A stretch of 64,000 bases of DNA from Candidatus Thiodiazotropha endoloripes (GTDB taxonomy: Bacteria > Pseudomonadota > Gammaproteobacteria > Chromatiales > Chromatiaceae), in NCBI RefSeq assembly GCF_001708965.1, contig NZ_LVJW01000006.1, forward strand, positions 1,302,001-1,366,000, read 5' to 3'. The stretch's first letter is position 1; the number at the start of each line of letters is the position of its first letter. The position numbers and the translations under genes were made by a program. Shown here in pieces: positions 1 through 9,311 of the stretch. The notes below the pieces were generated by a model, which had not been told where the DNA came from, made no database searches, and saw only the letters and a list, made by a program, of their open reading frames with translations.

Positions 1-237
1 GTCGAAATGGAGGCAGATGGCATAATTTCCCACAGGTTCAATATGGGCAATATTCACCTCTTCCTTGCCAACCTGCAACACTTCTTGTCCCGGACCATGG
101 CCCTGAACCTCTGCTGAGGGGGAGAAGACCCGCAGATACTCAGCGGGATAGCTGTATTTGTTACCGTCATCGAAACTGATTTCCAGGACACGGGACTGCT
201 TATGCAGGTGGATCTCTGTCGGATTGGGGTGTGACAT
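1..237 (-). CDS. DUF971 family protein (partial, 3' end outside window)
   Basis: The ATG on the minus strand at 237 opens a frame that runs off the window edge, giving 79 residues beginning MSHPNPTEIHLHKQSRVLEI. The residues SFDDGNKYSYPAEYLRVFSPSAE (here split: SFDDGNKYSYPAE, then YLRVFSPSAE) and the later IEPVGNYAICLHFD match the DUF971 domain, a small fold also found at the N-terminus of gamma-butyrobetaine hydroxylases. Its function in bacteria is not established. It lies directly downstream of hslU, a common arrangement in gammaproteobacteria, and was probably co-transcribed with hslVU. The C-terminus cannot be judged. Confidence 0.85.
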   Translation of the reverse strand, partial: MSHPNPTEIHLHKQSRVLEISFDDGNKYSYPAEYLRVFSPSAEVQGHGPGQEVLQVGKEEVNIAHIEPVGNYAICLHFD

Positions 238-368
238 GGTTTTCTCTCAATTCATCTGTTATTCAATTGTTGGGCGCGGCCACTTTATATCGGATCCGGT
301 GACCCATAAGCAGGCTTTAAACAGGGTTTGTCCCAGTCAAGCAGCTGTCGATCGCCTGTTGCTGGTCG

Positions 369-1706
369 CTAAAGGATATATTGGCTCAGGTCCTCATCCG
401 CCACCAGCTGGGAGAGCTGACTGTCGACATAGGCCTCATCGATGACGATGGTTTTGCCGCACTGCTCCGAAGCTTCATAGGAGATGCTCTCCAGCAGTCG
501 CTCCATGACCGTGTGCAATCGCCGGGCGCCGATGTTCTCGGTTCGCTCATTGACCTGCCAGGCGGTCTCCGCGATCCGCTTGATTCCTCCCTCGGTGAAC
601 TCCAGGCGTACCTGTTCCGTATCCAGCAGGGCCTGGTACTGTTCGGTGAGCGAGGCATCGGGTTCGGTCAGAATGCGGGTGAAGTCATCGGTGTTGAGGG
701 CCGACAGTTCCACCCGGATCGGCAACCGTCCCTGCAGCTCCGGAATCAGGTCCGAGGGCTTGCTGAGGTGGAAAGCGCCGGAAGCGATGAACAGGATATG
801 ATCGGTCTTCACCATGCCGTGCTTGGTGGAGATGGTGCAGCCTTCCACCAGCGGCAGCAGGTCCCGCTGTACCCCCTCACGGGATACGTCGGCGCCACTG
901 GCCTCTGCCCGGCTGGTGACCTTGTCCAGCTCGTCGATGAACACGATGCCATGCTGCTCCACGGTCTCCAGGGCGCGTAGCTTGAGGTCCTCCTCATTGA
1001 TCCGCTTTGCCGCCTCTTCGTCGCTGAGCACCTTGAAGGCGTCTTTGATTCGTAACTTGCGCCGACGGGTTCTGCCGCTACCCAGATTCTGGAACATTCC
1101 CTGCAGCTGGCTGGTCATCTCTTCCATGCCGGGAGGCGCCATGATCTCAACACCCACCGGTGTGGTGTTGACCTCGATTTCGATCTCTTTGTCGTCCATC
1201 GAGCCGCTGTGCAGCTTATCGCGGAACTTCTCCCGGGTTGAGCTGGAGACGCTGCTGCCGCTCTCGTTGTCGTCCCACCCAGTGGGTTTGGGGGCCGGTA
1301 ACAGCACATCGAGTATGCGCTCTTCCGCGGCATGGCTGGCCTCTTCGGAGACCTTATCCATCTCCCCTTCGCGGACCATTTTCACCGCCGAATCGGCCAG
1401 CTCGCGAATGATTGAATCCACTTCACGACCCACATAGCCCACTTCGGTGAATTTGGTCGCTTCCACCTTGATGAAAGGTGCATTGGCCAGTTTCGCCAGG
1501 CGGCGGGCAATCTCGGTTTTTCCTACCCCGGTAGGGCCGATCATGAGGATGTTCTTGGGTGTGATTTCATTCCGCAGGGCCTCATCCACCTGGGCCCTGC
1601 GCCAGCGGTTACGCAGCGCAATAGCTACCGCGCGCTTGGCATCGTTCTGGCCGATGATATGTTTATCCAGTTCGGCAACAATCTGTTGGGGTGTGATTTG
1701 CGACAT
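369..1706 (-). CDS. hslU: ATP-dependent protease ATPase subunit HslU
   Basis: HslU is the AAA+ unfoldase of the cytoplasmic HslVU protease, feeding unfolded substrates to the HslV peptidase. The 445-residue length matches the family (E. coli 443). Walker A GPTGVGKT lies at about 57-64 and Walker B IVFIDE at about 254-259. The variable I-domain sits between them at about 110-240. The C-terminus EDLSQYIL is the typical tail that docks into HslV. hslV lies upstream on the same strand with a 176-bp gap, so the two form an operon, followed by the DUF971 gene. Nothing looks broken. Confidence 0.98.
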   Translation of the reverse strand: MSQITPQQIVAELDKHIIGQNDAKRAVAIALRNRWRRAQVDEALRNEITPKNILMIGPTGVGKTEIARRLAKLANAPFIKVEATKFTEVGYVGREVDSIIRELADSAVKMVREGEMDKVSEEASHAAEERILDVLLPAPKPTGWDDNESGSSVSSSTREKFRDKLHSGSMDDKEIEIEVNTTPVGVEIMAPPGMEEMTSQLQGMFQNLGSGRTRRRKLRIKDAFKVLSDEEAAKRINEEDLKLRALETVEQHGIVFIDELDKVTSRAEASGADVSREGVQRDLLPLVEGCTISTKHGMVKTDHILFIASGAFHLSKPSDLIPELQGRLPIRVELSALNTDDFTRILTEPDASLTEQYQALLDTEQVRLEFTEGGIKRIAETAWQVNERTENIGARRLHTVMERLLESISYEASEQCGKTIVIDEAYVDSQLSQLVADEDLSQYIL

Positions 1707-1882
1707 GAAATAAAGCCTGTTTTTACTCCGCCTTGGTTTATCTACAGTATCCTCAAGGCGACTTATCGAATATGGTTTTTAAGCGCTGTCGCGGCTGATC
1801 AACACAGTTTCCGCCCCGCTGCCTGTCGACAGGGGTGTGCTTGATTCTGCCGACCACGCAGCTCGGTTCGGGCTCATCTGGA

Positions 1883-2428
1883 TTAAGTTTCGCTATCCAG
1901 CTCTTCGAGCACCCGGTTGTGGTTGGTATAGATGCAGATGTCAGCGGCTATACCAAGCCCTTTTTCGACGATCTCACGGGCACTGAGTTCCGTGTTTTCC
2001 AATAAGGCACGGGCGGCTGCCTGGGCAAAGCTGCCGCCGGAACCGATCGCCATCAGACTCTGTTCCGGTTCAATCACGTCGCCGGTGCCCGAGATGATCA
2101 GAGAGGCCTTGGTGTCTGCCACGCAGAGCAGTGCCTCCAATCGACGCAGTGCCCGGTCGGTTCGCCAATCCTTGGCCATTTCAACCGCTGCACGGGTCAG
2201 ATGGCCCTGGTGTTTCTCCAGTTTACCCTCAAACCGCTCAAACAGGGTGAATGCATCAGCCGTGGCGCCGGCGAACCCGGCAATCACCTGGCCTTTGTGC
2301 AGCTGACGGACTTTGCGGGCATTGCCCTTCATGACCGTATTGCCCAGGGAGACCTGGCCGTCACCGCCGATCACGACTTTACCGCCGCGTCTGACGGAGA
2401 GAATTGTGGTGCCTCTGAAATTTTCCAC
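1883..2428 (-). CDS. hslV: ATP-dependent protease peptidase subunit HslV
   Basis: HslV is the proteasome-like threonine peptidase of the HslVU complex. The 181-residue protein begins [14 protein letters not shown]. Removal of a short propeptide would expose the catalytic Thr7 (the TT of [10 protein letters not shown]), consistent with longer-leader HslV proteins in many gammaproteobacteria. Conserved blocks [32 protein letters not shown] and [16 protein letters not shown] are all present. It is the first gene of the hslVU operon, with a promoter-like region directly upstream (2462-2501). Confidence 0.98.
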   Translation of the reverse strand: MENFRGTTILSVRRGGKVVIGGDGQVSLGNTVMKGNARKVRQLHKGQVIAGFAGATADAFTLFERFEGKLEKHQGHLTRAAVEMAKDWRTDRALRRLEALLCVADTKASLIISGTGDVIEPEQSLMAIGSGGSFAQAAARALLENTELSAREIVEKGLGIAADICIYTNHNRVLEELDSET

Positions 2429-2461
2429 TTCTATCCTGAATGCTTGACTAGAGAGCCGGCA

Positions 2462-2501
2462 ATTGTACCTGAGGGGCGGGCCGGTGAAAAATCGGTTTCA
2501 A
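2462..2501 (-). promoter_or_regulatory. Candidate hslV promoter with sigma70- and sigma32-like elements
   Basis: Reading the minus strand, TTTTCA (2485-2490) and TACAAT (2462-2467) are separated by 17 bp, a good sigma70 layout ending about 34 bp before the hslV start. Overlapping it, TTGAAA (2496-2501) and CCCGCCCC (2473-2480) are 15 bp apart, resembling a heat-shock sigma32 promoter. HslVU is a heat-shock protease in E. coli, so dual control is plausible. Both are inferred from sequence only. Confidence 0.45.
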
Positions 2502-2609
2502 TTGTGATTAGCCATTGCGTGATCGCTGTTCGGTTTGTTTCTATCCACGCTCTGGCGGGATTCAAGGTCTACCTTTCGGCTGTGCAATGGATTGTTAGAG
2601 GGAAGCAAC

Positions 2610-3626
2610 ATGATTAGGGATTTCACTCGCTTGTCTGCTGTGGTCATCCATGGCAGAGTCAGGACCATGTATCGAAAATGCCCATATTGTCTTCTGGCAG
2701 GTCTGATCTGGCTGTTTGGTGATCGACTCTTGGCTGCTGATTTCGTGCCTCAATCGGAGCCGCTGAACGATGCGGATGAGATTGCGCAGCAGGCCTATAC
2801 CGCCGCCCATGGTGGCCTGCTGGACAATGCCCTCAGCCGGCGTCAGGGCCGGGATGTTTCCGTGGTGGTCAATCGGGCACCACTGGCGATGCGTACCCAG
2901 GGACGCAAGCCCGGCGTCCAGACCTTCGATACCTATGTCAACAATTCGCCTTCCGATCCGGCGATCAAATCCCTGCAGATGGCGATATTGACCTCCGGCA
3001 AGACCAAGGGGACCGGTGTGCTGTTGACCCGCTATGCAGACCCGCAGAAGAGTGCGACTCTGTCGATGTGGCTGCCCGCATTGCGCAAGATCCGGCGCAT
3101 CAATGAGCCCTCCTATGAAGACGTCTGGTTCGGCACCAACCTGACCTATGGTGAGCTGGTTTTGCGCACCCCGGAGGATGAGATTCATGAACTGCTCGGG
3201 CTGGGCAGGATTGAGAACTGCCTGGAGGTGATGCAGCTGGAGCCCTGGGAGAGGAGCCGCTACACCCTGAGACTGCCCGGACCCCAGTGCGCCCACATCG
3301 GCAAACCGGTCTATCGATTGAAAAGCACAACCCGGTTCAAGAACTGGTGGTACGACTACCACATCAGCGATATCGATCAGCGAACCTTTGCGGTCTATCG
3401 CACGGTCTATTACAAGAAGGGCGAAAAGATAAAAACCGTCTCGGTGGATTGGCAATCGCTTGATCAGCCGGATCCACGTATCAGCTATCCCCGTTATATC
3501 TATGCCATCAGCCATCAGGATGGCAAGGACAGTATGGTCTTCGTTCCGCGCAACACCATCTCCCTGAATGTTGAGCTGGACGACAGCTACTGGTCTGAAG
3601 AGACCCTGCAGGGTTATGCAAAATAG
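2610..3626 (+). CDS. LolA-like outer membrane lipoprotein-sorting-type protein
   Basis: This is a probable secreted periplasmic protein of the LolA-like family (annotated in many genomes as outer membrane lipoprotein-sorting protein). Members often accompany MMPL exporters and may carry hydrophobic cargo for them; that role is inference. The ATG at 2610 follows a strong AGAGGGAAG ribosome site. A second ATG at 2667 would give a more compact signal peptide (MYRKCPYCLLAGLIWLF, cleavage near LLA-ADF) but has a poor ribosome site. Family-like blocks include LLTRYADPQKSATLSMWLPA and RRINEPSYEDVWFGTNLTYG. The MMPL gene follows after 51 bp. Confidence 0.75.
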   Translation: MIRDFTRLSAVVIHGRVRTMYRKCPYCLLAGLIWLFGDRLLAADFVPQSEPLNDADEIAQQAYTAAHGGLLDNALSRRQGRDVSVVVNRAPLAMRTQGRKPGVQTFDTYVNNSPSDPAIKSLQMAILTSGKTKGTGVLLTRYADPQKSATLSMWLPALRKIRRINEPSYEDVWFGTNLTYGELVLRTPEDEIHELLGLGRIENCLEVMQLEPWERSRYTLRLPGPQCAHIGKPVYRLKSTTRFKNWWYDYHISDIDQRTFAVYRTVYYKKGEKIKTVSVDWQSLDQPDPRISYPRYIYAISHQDGKDSMVFVPRNTISLNVELDDSYWSEETLQGYAK

Positions 3627-3677
3627 TCTTGGATCGAGCGGCTACCGGGCTGCAGCAATGCGAGAGGTTGTGAGTCG

Positions 3678-6581
3678 ATGAGTGCCAGGCGGCGGGACTA
3701 CGCTGCAGACTACGCCAGGTTCGTGCTCAGACATCGCCGTTTGACCATTCTGCTGCTGTTTGCGGCAACCCTGACAGCCCTGTTTTATGTCGATCAGGTC
3801 AATCTGCGCAACGACCCGGATTCACTGCTGCCCCTCTCCAATCCCTATATCGCGACCAATCTCTACAGCGATCAGACCTATGGCATGGGCAATCTGATGG
3901 TCTGGGGTATGAAGCTGAAACAGGGGGATATCTATCAGCCCTGGTTCATCAAGATGGTTGAGGACTTCTATCGGGATGTCAGCGAACTGCCGTTTGCCAA
4001 TGTGGCCAACTTTGTCGGCCTGCCCTCATCCAAACTGCGCAATCTGGGCATCACCCCAAACGGCAGTCTCGATTTCAGTCGGCTGCTGCCGGCGGCCGGT
4101 TTATCGGATGATCCGCGACTGCAGCAGCACCAGATCAACTATCTGCGTGCCGGTCTTGAGAAACACATTGTGCTCGAGCCACTGCTGGTCTACTACCAGG
4201 ATGGCCAGGGTCGGAAGTGCGACATCCTCGGTGAGGACGGCCTGATCTCGAACGCCTCGATCGGCCGGGTACATGAGCGCTGCCGGGCAACGGGTACCTT
4301 TATCATCGGTGATTTCAGCAATCAGTTGAAACAATACCATCTCGATTGGATTGCCGACGTTCGCCAGCTGATGGAGGATTACGAGACCCGTTATGGGGAG
4401 CGGGTGGAGTTCTACATCTCGGGTGAGCCCTACTTTCTGGCCTCGATGGTCGAGGAGTTGTGGGACAAGGCCTGGCTGTTCGCCATTTCCCTGCTGATCA
4501 TTCTGCTGGTGCTCTGGTATGAGTTCCGCCATTGGAGTTGTGCCGTACTGCCACTGGTGGGGGTGGGGATGACCATCATTCTGACCCTCGGACTGATGGG
4601 CTATACCCAGTTCAAGCTCACCACCATGATGGCCCTGACGCCGATGCTGTTGCTGGCGATCGGCATCGGCCACTCGATGCAGATCACCCGACGCTTCATG
4701 CAGGAGCTGCACGCCACCCAGGACCCGGAGCAGGCGGCATTCACCTCGATCCGCCATACCGTGGTGCCGGCAGTGCTCTCCATCGGTACCGATCTGCACG
4801 GTTTCTTTGCCATCTCATTCATCGATATCTCTTTCTACAAAGCCTATGCCTACTTCGGCATCTTCGGTATGTCGACCCTGATTCTCACCACCACCACTCT
4901 GATTCCCCTGATGATGGTGAGTTTCCCGCCCAAGCTGCGTGACAGAAAACATGAGCGGGGTTGGGAGCTGCGGCTGGCCAAAGGAGTAACCGGCCTGCTC
5001 ACCGGACCAATGAAATGGCTGCCGCTGGTGGGTGTGATCGGGCTCTGGCTGGCATCCGCATCGATGGCTGAGCTCGACAAAGGCTTCTCAGCTCTGTTGT
5101 CCGGTGAGGCGGGCCGGGCCGATCCGGAAGTGGCCCGCATTCAGGATGAGTTCGATATCATGCCGGGGGTTGAGAAGGGCATTCACTACCCCAGGGCGGC
5201 CTACAAGGATTACTACCTGCTTGGTGAGCTGACGGAAGCGGGGGGTGAGGTTGAAGCGATCTCCGATCTGCAGATCCTGTCGCAGATGATGCCCGGGGTG
5301 ATTACCGCCAATATCGTGATTCGCTCGAAGGCGGGAACTCTGCCCCATTGTGGCCTGGATGCCTGGAATCTACGGGGTGAACGGGTGATCGGGCCTGACC
5401 GCTGCTACGATGAGATGATCGATCCGCCCCAGGGTATTTTCAATAATGCGGAAGTGGTGCGGGCCCTGTCGGAGTTCGAGGATTGGCTGCGTGCCCATCC
5501 CCATATCGGTTATACCACCTCCTATGTGCAGTTCGTGAAAACCCTGAACATGATGCTGAATGCCCCGTTCGGGGCGCTGCCGATGGCGCATATGAATCTC
5601 TATGCGATCCCTGATCTGCAGCATATGCAGCAGAACCGCTATGCCTACCGGGCCGGGCCGGATGGTCGTCTGCCGGATCCACAGGAGATCATCCCCCTCT
5701 ATAACGGCATGCTGCAGGTGAGTGCGGCGACCGGTGAGCTGGATGCCTTCGTCAACACCCGTACCTGGGATGAGGGGATCATCGTTGGATTTGTTAATAC
5801 CATGGATCCGAAACTGACCCATCAGACCATCCTCGATATACAGGGCTACCTGAAGAGGCACCAGGATGATCCGGGGATGGCGCTGATTACCGTCGGTGTG
5901 AAGCCCGGGGAAGAGGTTGTCCTGAAGGGTAGCGGGGATCAACCGGAGGAGCGGGTTGTGACCGATCGTTCCATGTCCGACAAAGCGCCCATAGGCGGTT
6001 TTCTCGGGGTAACTGAAGCGACCCGTGACGTGGCGTTCAAAGAGTGGCTGAACGCTCCGGTTGCCACTTCGCTGACGGTGTTTCTGATGACCCTGATCAT
6101 GTTTCGCTCCTGGACCATCGCCCTGATTCTGATCAGTCTCTGCTTTATCACCCTGATGACCCAGTATGGCCTGGGGGCCTACATGACCTCGATCAAGGAG
6201 TGGTCGGCCAATCTTGCCTTCCATGTCCAGGTCGCATTGAGTATCGCCATGGGGCTCGGGGTGGATTACGGGGTCTACATGGTCTCCCGCCTGCGGGAGG
6301 AGGTTCAGGCATCGGCCAGGGACTGGCAGCAGGCTCTGCAGAAAACCCTGGAGACCACAGGCTCTGCGATTGTGATCTCCATGGTGGTGCTGCTGGGCAG
6401 TTTCATCCCGCTGATGAATACCGAGCTGGCCAATCTCTGGTCGGTCAGTCTCTATATCTCAGAGGCGTTGATCATGGACGTGCTGATCGCCTTGATGGTG
6501 TTGCCTCTGGTGGTCTACTGGTTGAGACCCGATTTTGTCTTCAAGACTGATTCGCAAACCCGGACTGAAGACCGTGATTGA
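3678..6581 (+). CDS. MMPL/RND-superfamily transporter
   Basis: A 967-residue inner-membrane exporter of the RND superfamily (MMPL branch). The topology is the classical duplicated one: a first membrane helix at about 25-45, a large periplasmic loop, helices clustered at about 265-420, a second large loop, and a final helix block at about 795-955. In the second block the segment HVQVALSIAMGLGVDYGVYM carries the helix-4-like GxxxDY motif. Substrate is unknown; relatives move lipids, hopanoids or other hydrophobic molecules. It is paired with the LolA-like gene upstream. The gene ends one base before the convergent xerC stop. Confidence 0.85.
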   Translation: MSARRRDYAADYARFVLRHRRLTILLLFAATLTALFYVDQVNLRNDPDSLLPLSNPYIATNLYSDQTYGMGNLMVWGMKLKQGDIYQPWFIKMVEDFYRDVSELPFANVANFVGLPSSKLRNLGITPNGSLDFSRLLPAAGLSDDPRLQQHQINYLRAGLEKHIVLEPLLVYYQDGQGRKCDILGEDGLISNASIGRVHERCRATGTFIIGDFSNQLKQYHLDWIADVRQLMEDYETRYGERVEFYISGEPYFLASMVEELWDKAWLFAISLLIILLVLWYEFRHWSCAVLPLVGVGMTIILTLGLMGYTQFKLTTMMALTPMLLLAIGIGHSMQITRRFMQELHATQDPEQAAFTSIRHTVVPAVLSIGTDLHGFFAISFIDISFYKAYAYFGIFGMSTLILTTTTLIPLMMVSFPPKLRDRKHERGWELRLAKGVTGLLTGPMKWLPLVGVIGLWLASASMAELDKGFSALLSGEAGRADPEVARIQDEFDIMPGVEKGIHYPRAAYKDYYLLGELTEAGGEVEAISDLQILSQMMPGVITANIVIRSKAGTLPHCGLDAWNLRGERVIGPDRCYDEMIDPPQGIFNNAEVVRALSEFEDWLRAHPHIGYTTSYVQFVKTLNMMLNAPFGALPMAHMNLYAIPDLQHMQQNRYAYRAGPDGRLPDPQEIIPLYNGMLQVSAATGELDAFVNTRTWDEGIIVGFVNTMDPKLTHQTILDIQGYLKRHQDDPGMALITVGVKPGEEVVLKGSGDQPEERVVTDRSMSDKAPIGGFLGVTEATRDVAFKEWLNAPVATSLTVFLMTLIMFRSWTIALILISLCFITLMTQYGLGAYMTSIKEWSANLAFHVQVALSIAMGLGVDYGVYMVSRLREEVQASARDWQQALQKTLETTGSAIVISMVVLLGSFIPLMNTELANLWSVSLYISEALIMDVLIALMVLPLVVYWLRPDFVFKTDSQTRTEDRD

Positions 6582-6582
6582 T

Positions 6583-7500
6583 TCAGTCTGAGCGCTTTTT
6601 AGCCCTTGGGTGGGCCTTGTCATAGACCTCACTCAGATGCTGAAAATCCAGGTGTGTGTAGATCTGGGTGGTGCTGATATTGGCATGGCCCAGCAGCTCC
6701 TGTACTGCGCGCAGATCCCCTGAGGATTCCAAAAGATGGCTGGCAAAAGAGTGGCGCAGCAGGTGGGGGTGGACGTTTCTCGGCGCTCCCTGACGAACCG
6801 ACCACTCATGCAGCTGCTTCTGGATGGTGCTGCGGCTGATGCGTCTGCCCCGTACACCGACGAACAGGGCGGTCTCCTCATCCCTGGCAAGCTCGCCACG
6901 CACTTTCAGCCACGCGCGAATTGCCTCGACTGCCTTTCGGCCCACTGGCAGCAGACGTGTTTTCGCCCCCTTGCCGGTCACCTCCACGATCTGTTCATTC
7001 AGGTCGAGATGGTTGATATCCAGTGCAATCAGTTCGGCAAGCCTCACCCCGGAAGAGTAGAACAGCTCCATGATCGCCAGATCCCTGAGGCCGATGGGTG
7101 AGTTGTCATCAATGGACAGCAGCTGGTTGAGCTGGTCAACATCCAGGGTGGTGGGCAGCTTGCGGCGTACCTTGGGGGCCCTGACGCCCAGTGCGGGATT
7201 GGCCTCTACCCGATTCTCCCTGAGCAGATAGTTGTACAAGGATCTCAGACTGGAGAGCTCCCGATGCAGGCTCTTGGGGGAGTACCCCTGGCGATGCCGG
7301 CTGGCGATATAGTGGCGTACCTGCTGCTGGGTGAAGTGACCCCAGCTGGCGATCTTCTGCTGTGCCAGCCAGGCTGCGGCAGCACGCAGATCCCGGGCAT
7401 AGCTTTCACGGGTTCGGGGAGAGAGACGGCGCTCGTGAGTCAGGTGGTCGAGAAACGACTCGACCGATTCGCTTATCTGCTGGCTATTCGGCACAGCCAT
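6583..7500 (-). CDS. xerC: Tyrosine recombinase XerC
   Basis: XerC acts with XerD at dif to resolve chromosome dimers. The 305-residue protein has the N-terminal SAM-like domain (SVESFLDHLTHERRLSPRTR) and the C-terminal catalytic domain. Catalytic residues are visible: Arg in SSGVRLAEL, Lys in TGKGAKTRLLP, HLLRHSFASHLL for the His-x-x-Arg pair, LGHANISTTQIY for the final His and the nucleophile Tyr near 281. The gene starts six bases after the DUF484 stop, within the lptM-dapF-DUF484-xerC block, the order known from E. coli. No mobile-element signs surround it, so this is the housekeeping enzyme. Confidence 0.95.
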   Translation of the reverse strand: MAVPNSQQISESVESFLDHLTHERRLSPRTRESYARDLRAAAAWLAQQKIASWGHFTQQQVRHYIASRHRQGYSPKSLHRELSSLRSLYNYLLRENRVEANPALGVRAPKVRRKLPTTLDVDQLNQLLSIDDNSPIGLRDLAIMELFYSSGVRLAELIALDINHLDLNEQIVEVTGKGAKTRLLPVGRKAVEAIRAWLKVRGELARDEETALFVGVRGRRISRSTIQKQLHEWSVRQGAPRNVHPHLLRHSFASHLLESSGDLRAVQELLGHANISTTQIYTHLDFQHLSEVYDKAHPRAKKRSD

Positions 7501-7506
7501 GCGGGC

Positions 7507-8202
7507 TCAGATTCCGGGCAGGGATACTGCCTGAAGCGTCCTGCTGATGATCTCACCCAGGCGGGTGAGGAACTCTGTACCATGGTCCGGAGCAAACCGT
7601 TCAGGATCACAGCTACCGATTGCCAGCAGTCCGAGTACCCCTTCGCTCTTCAACGGGATCAGCGCGGTCGAAGCGATGCGATCACCTTCGGTGCCGAAGA
7701 TATAGTCAAGCTGCTGCTGATCCATCTTGCCGCAGATCGGCTGGTTCTGATTGAAAAACTGCTCAAATGTGGCGACCTGCCCGTTGAGGGAGTCCTGCAG
7801 GTGGTCATCGAGCTGGCTTGAGGAGAAGAGTCTCAACTCCACGGCGTCAGCCTTGAAGTCATCATGCAGCTCGTCCTCCAGGGCATTCAGCACCTCCTCA
7901 AAGGTGGCGGCATCGATCAGTTCCAGGGTCAATCGATGCATGCGGGCCTGCAGTTGATCGTTGGTTCTGGCGACCTCGACCAGATTGGCCAGTTGCTGCT
8001 GGGTATCTTTCAGCTGCTTGCGTAACGCATCCACCTGGCGCTCGATCAGCGAGACGGCATCACCACTTGCATGAGGGATCTCCATCTCAGCCAGTAGCTC
8101 GGGGTGGCGCAGCAGAAAACCTGGATTGTCACGTAGATAGTCAGCAATCTGCTGATCGGTGCCATCAACCTTGATGGGGTCGTTAGGGGCTTTATGGCTC
8201 AT
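7507..8202 (-). CDS. DUF484 family protein
   Basis: A 231-residue member of the DUF484 family (E. coli YigA), with a GAF-like C-terminal half whose function is not settled. The N-terminus IADYLRDNPGFLLRHPELLA is the family signature; a short coiled coil (about 45-75, rich in Gln and Lys) follows. The GAF-like part (about 95-225) includes TEGDRIASTALIPLKSEGV and LLAIGSCDPERFAPDHGTEF. The ATG overlaps the dapF stop by four bases (ATGA), indicating translational coupling, and xerC follows after six bases. Confidence 0.93.
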   Translation of the reverse strand: MSHKAPNDPIKVDGTDQQIADYLRDNPGFLLRHPELLAEMEIPHASGDAVSLIERQVDALRKQLKDTQQQLANLVEVARTNDQLQARMHRLTLELIDAATFEEVLNALEDELHDDFKADAVELRLFSSSQLDDHLQDSLNGQVATFEQFFNQNQPICGKMDQQQLDYIFGTEGDRIASTALIPLKSEGVLGLLAIGSCDPERFAPDHGTEFLTRLGEIISRTLQAVSLPGI

Positions 8203-9029
8203 ATTTCGATGGCTCCTTCATACACAGTTTCCGCTGGACCTCGCATGAGTACGGTGCTGCCTTGTCCGCTCCACTTTATCACAAGATCGCCTCCGCGTAG
8301 GTGCACAACCACCTCCTCCTCCAGCAGCCCGAGCAGACGACCTGCGGCAACAGCCGCGCAGGCGCCACTGCCGCAGGCCAGGGTTTCACCGCTGCCCCGT
8401 TCGAAAACCCGCAGTTTGGTCTCGTTGGGACTGATCACCTGAAGAAATCCAACATTGGTGCGTTGGGGAAATCGTTCGTGTCTCTCGATCAATGGACCGA
8501 GCCGCTCCACCGGGGCGAGATCGGTATCACCGACCATCAGCACGGCGTGGGGATTACCCATCGACACGGCGCAGATGGCGTATTGTTCGCCATTGATCTG
8601 CAGTGGGTATTGATCAGCCTGCTGTTCTGCGACAAACGGGATGGTCGCCGGATCGAATGAGGGTACGCCCATATCGACCTCGATCTGATTGTCATCCAAA
8701 TACCGCAGAATGATGATTGCCGTGCTGGTGCCGACACGGACAGATTGTAACTCGCTGAGCCCTTTGCGTCTGATGAACTGGGCAAAGCATCGGGCGCCAT
8801 TGCCACAGGCGCCGGCCTCGCTGCCGTCGGCATTGAAGATGCGAAAATGAAAATCGGTTTCGGGCAGTTTTGCCGGTTCCACCAACAGAATCTGATCGCA
8901 ACCTATGCCAAAGCGTCTGTCGGCAAAATGGCGGCAGATATCCTCGCTTAAAGTAAATTGCTGGTTAACCGCATCGATAACCACAAAATCATTGCCGAGG
9001 CCATGCATTTTGGTGAATTTGATTATCAT
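8199..9029 (-). CDS. dapF: Diaminopimelate epimerase
   Basis: DapF interconverts LL- and meso-diaminopimelate in lysine and peptidoglycan synthesis in the cytoplasm. The 276-residue length is typical. Both catalytic cysteines are in place: GACGNGARCFAQF near residue 73 and LACGSGACAAVAAG near 217. The start MIIKFTKMHGLGNDFVVID is the family start. The ATG overlaps the lptM stop by four bases and the stop overlaps the DUF484 start by four bases. Confidence 0.98.
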   Translation of the reverse strand: MIIKFTKMHGLGNDFVVIDAVNQQFTLSEDICRHFADRRFGIGCDQILLVEPAKLPETDFHFRIFNADGSEAGACGNGARCFAQFIRRKGLSELQSVRVGTSTAIIILRYLDDNQIEVDMGVPSFDPATIPFVAEQQADQYPLQINGEQYAICAVSMGNPHAVLMVGDTDLAPVERLGPLIERHERFPQRTNVGFLQVISPNETKLRVFERGSGETLACGSGACAAVAAGRLLGLLEEEVVVHLRGGDLVIKWSGQGSTVLMRGPAETVYEGAIEI

Positions 9030-9163
9030 GATGACCCGTTCTCAGCAGAAGGTTGTGATGATTGATCAGCCGGGTGATGCAGCGGACCTTTCTGACCGCA
9101 GGCGGAGAGGGTCAGAATGATAAGCAGTGCCATCAGGGTTGGCTGGGTTAGTCCTAATTTCAT
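9026..9163 (-). CDS. lptM: LptM-type small lipoprotein
   Basis: A 45-residue lipoprotein translated from the minus strand. It starts MKLGLTQPTLMALLIILTLS and continues ACGQKGPLHHP. The lipobox LSA-C places the lipidated Cys at position 22, followed by GQKGPL, the signature of LptM (YifL) proteins. In E. coli LptM helps the LptD-LptE outer-membrane lipopolysaccharide translocon to mature. The gene sits directly before dapF with a four-base overlap, exactly as in E. coli. The sequence after the lipobox is short and hydrophilic (ADQSSQPSAENGSS), as in the family. Confidence 0.92.
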   Translation of the reverse strand: MKLGLTQPTLMALLIILTLSACGQKGPLHHPADQSSQPSAENGSS

Positions 9164-9311
9164 ATGTTGATGAGTTGAATCGTCATTCAATTACAATCGC
9201 ACACCACGGCTGGCCCGAAGATTCGAGGCAAATTGCACTATATCAAACAACAGCCCAAAGGTGAGCTGTTATTTGTGTTTGCCGGAATAGAGGCTGTCGA
9301 TCGACCAGGCC

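Noticed and set aside
2595-3515. 306-residue minus-strand frame across the LolA-like gene
   Set aside because: It lies wholly on the antisense strand of a gene with a signal peptide and family match, and has no recognisable domain.
5370-6224. 284-residue minus-strand frame across the MMPL gene
   Set aside because: Antisense shadow rich in His, Gln and Arg; the plus-strand transporter has clear helices and motifs.
6583-7500. Considered whether the tyrosine recombinase marks an integron or mobile island
   Set aside because: It lies in the conserved lptM-dapF-DUF484-xerC order, with no attachment site, cassette array or prophage genes beside it.
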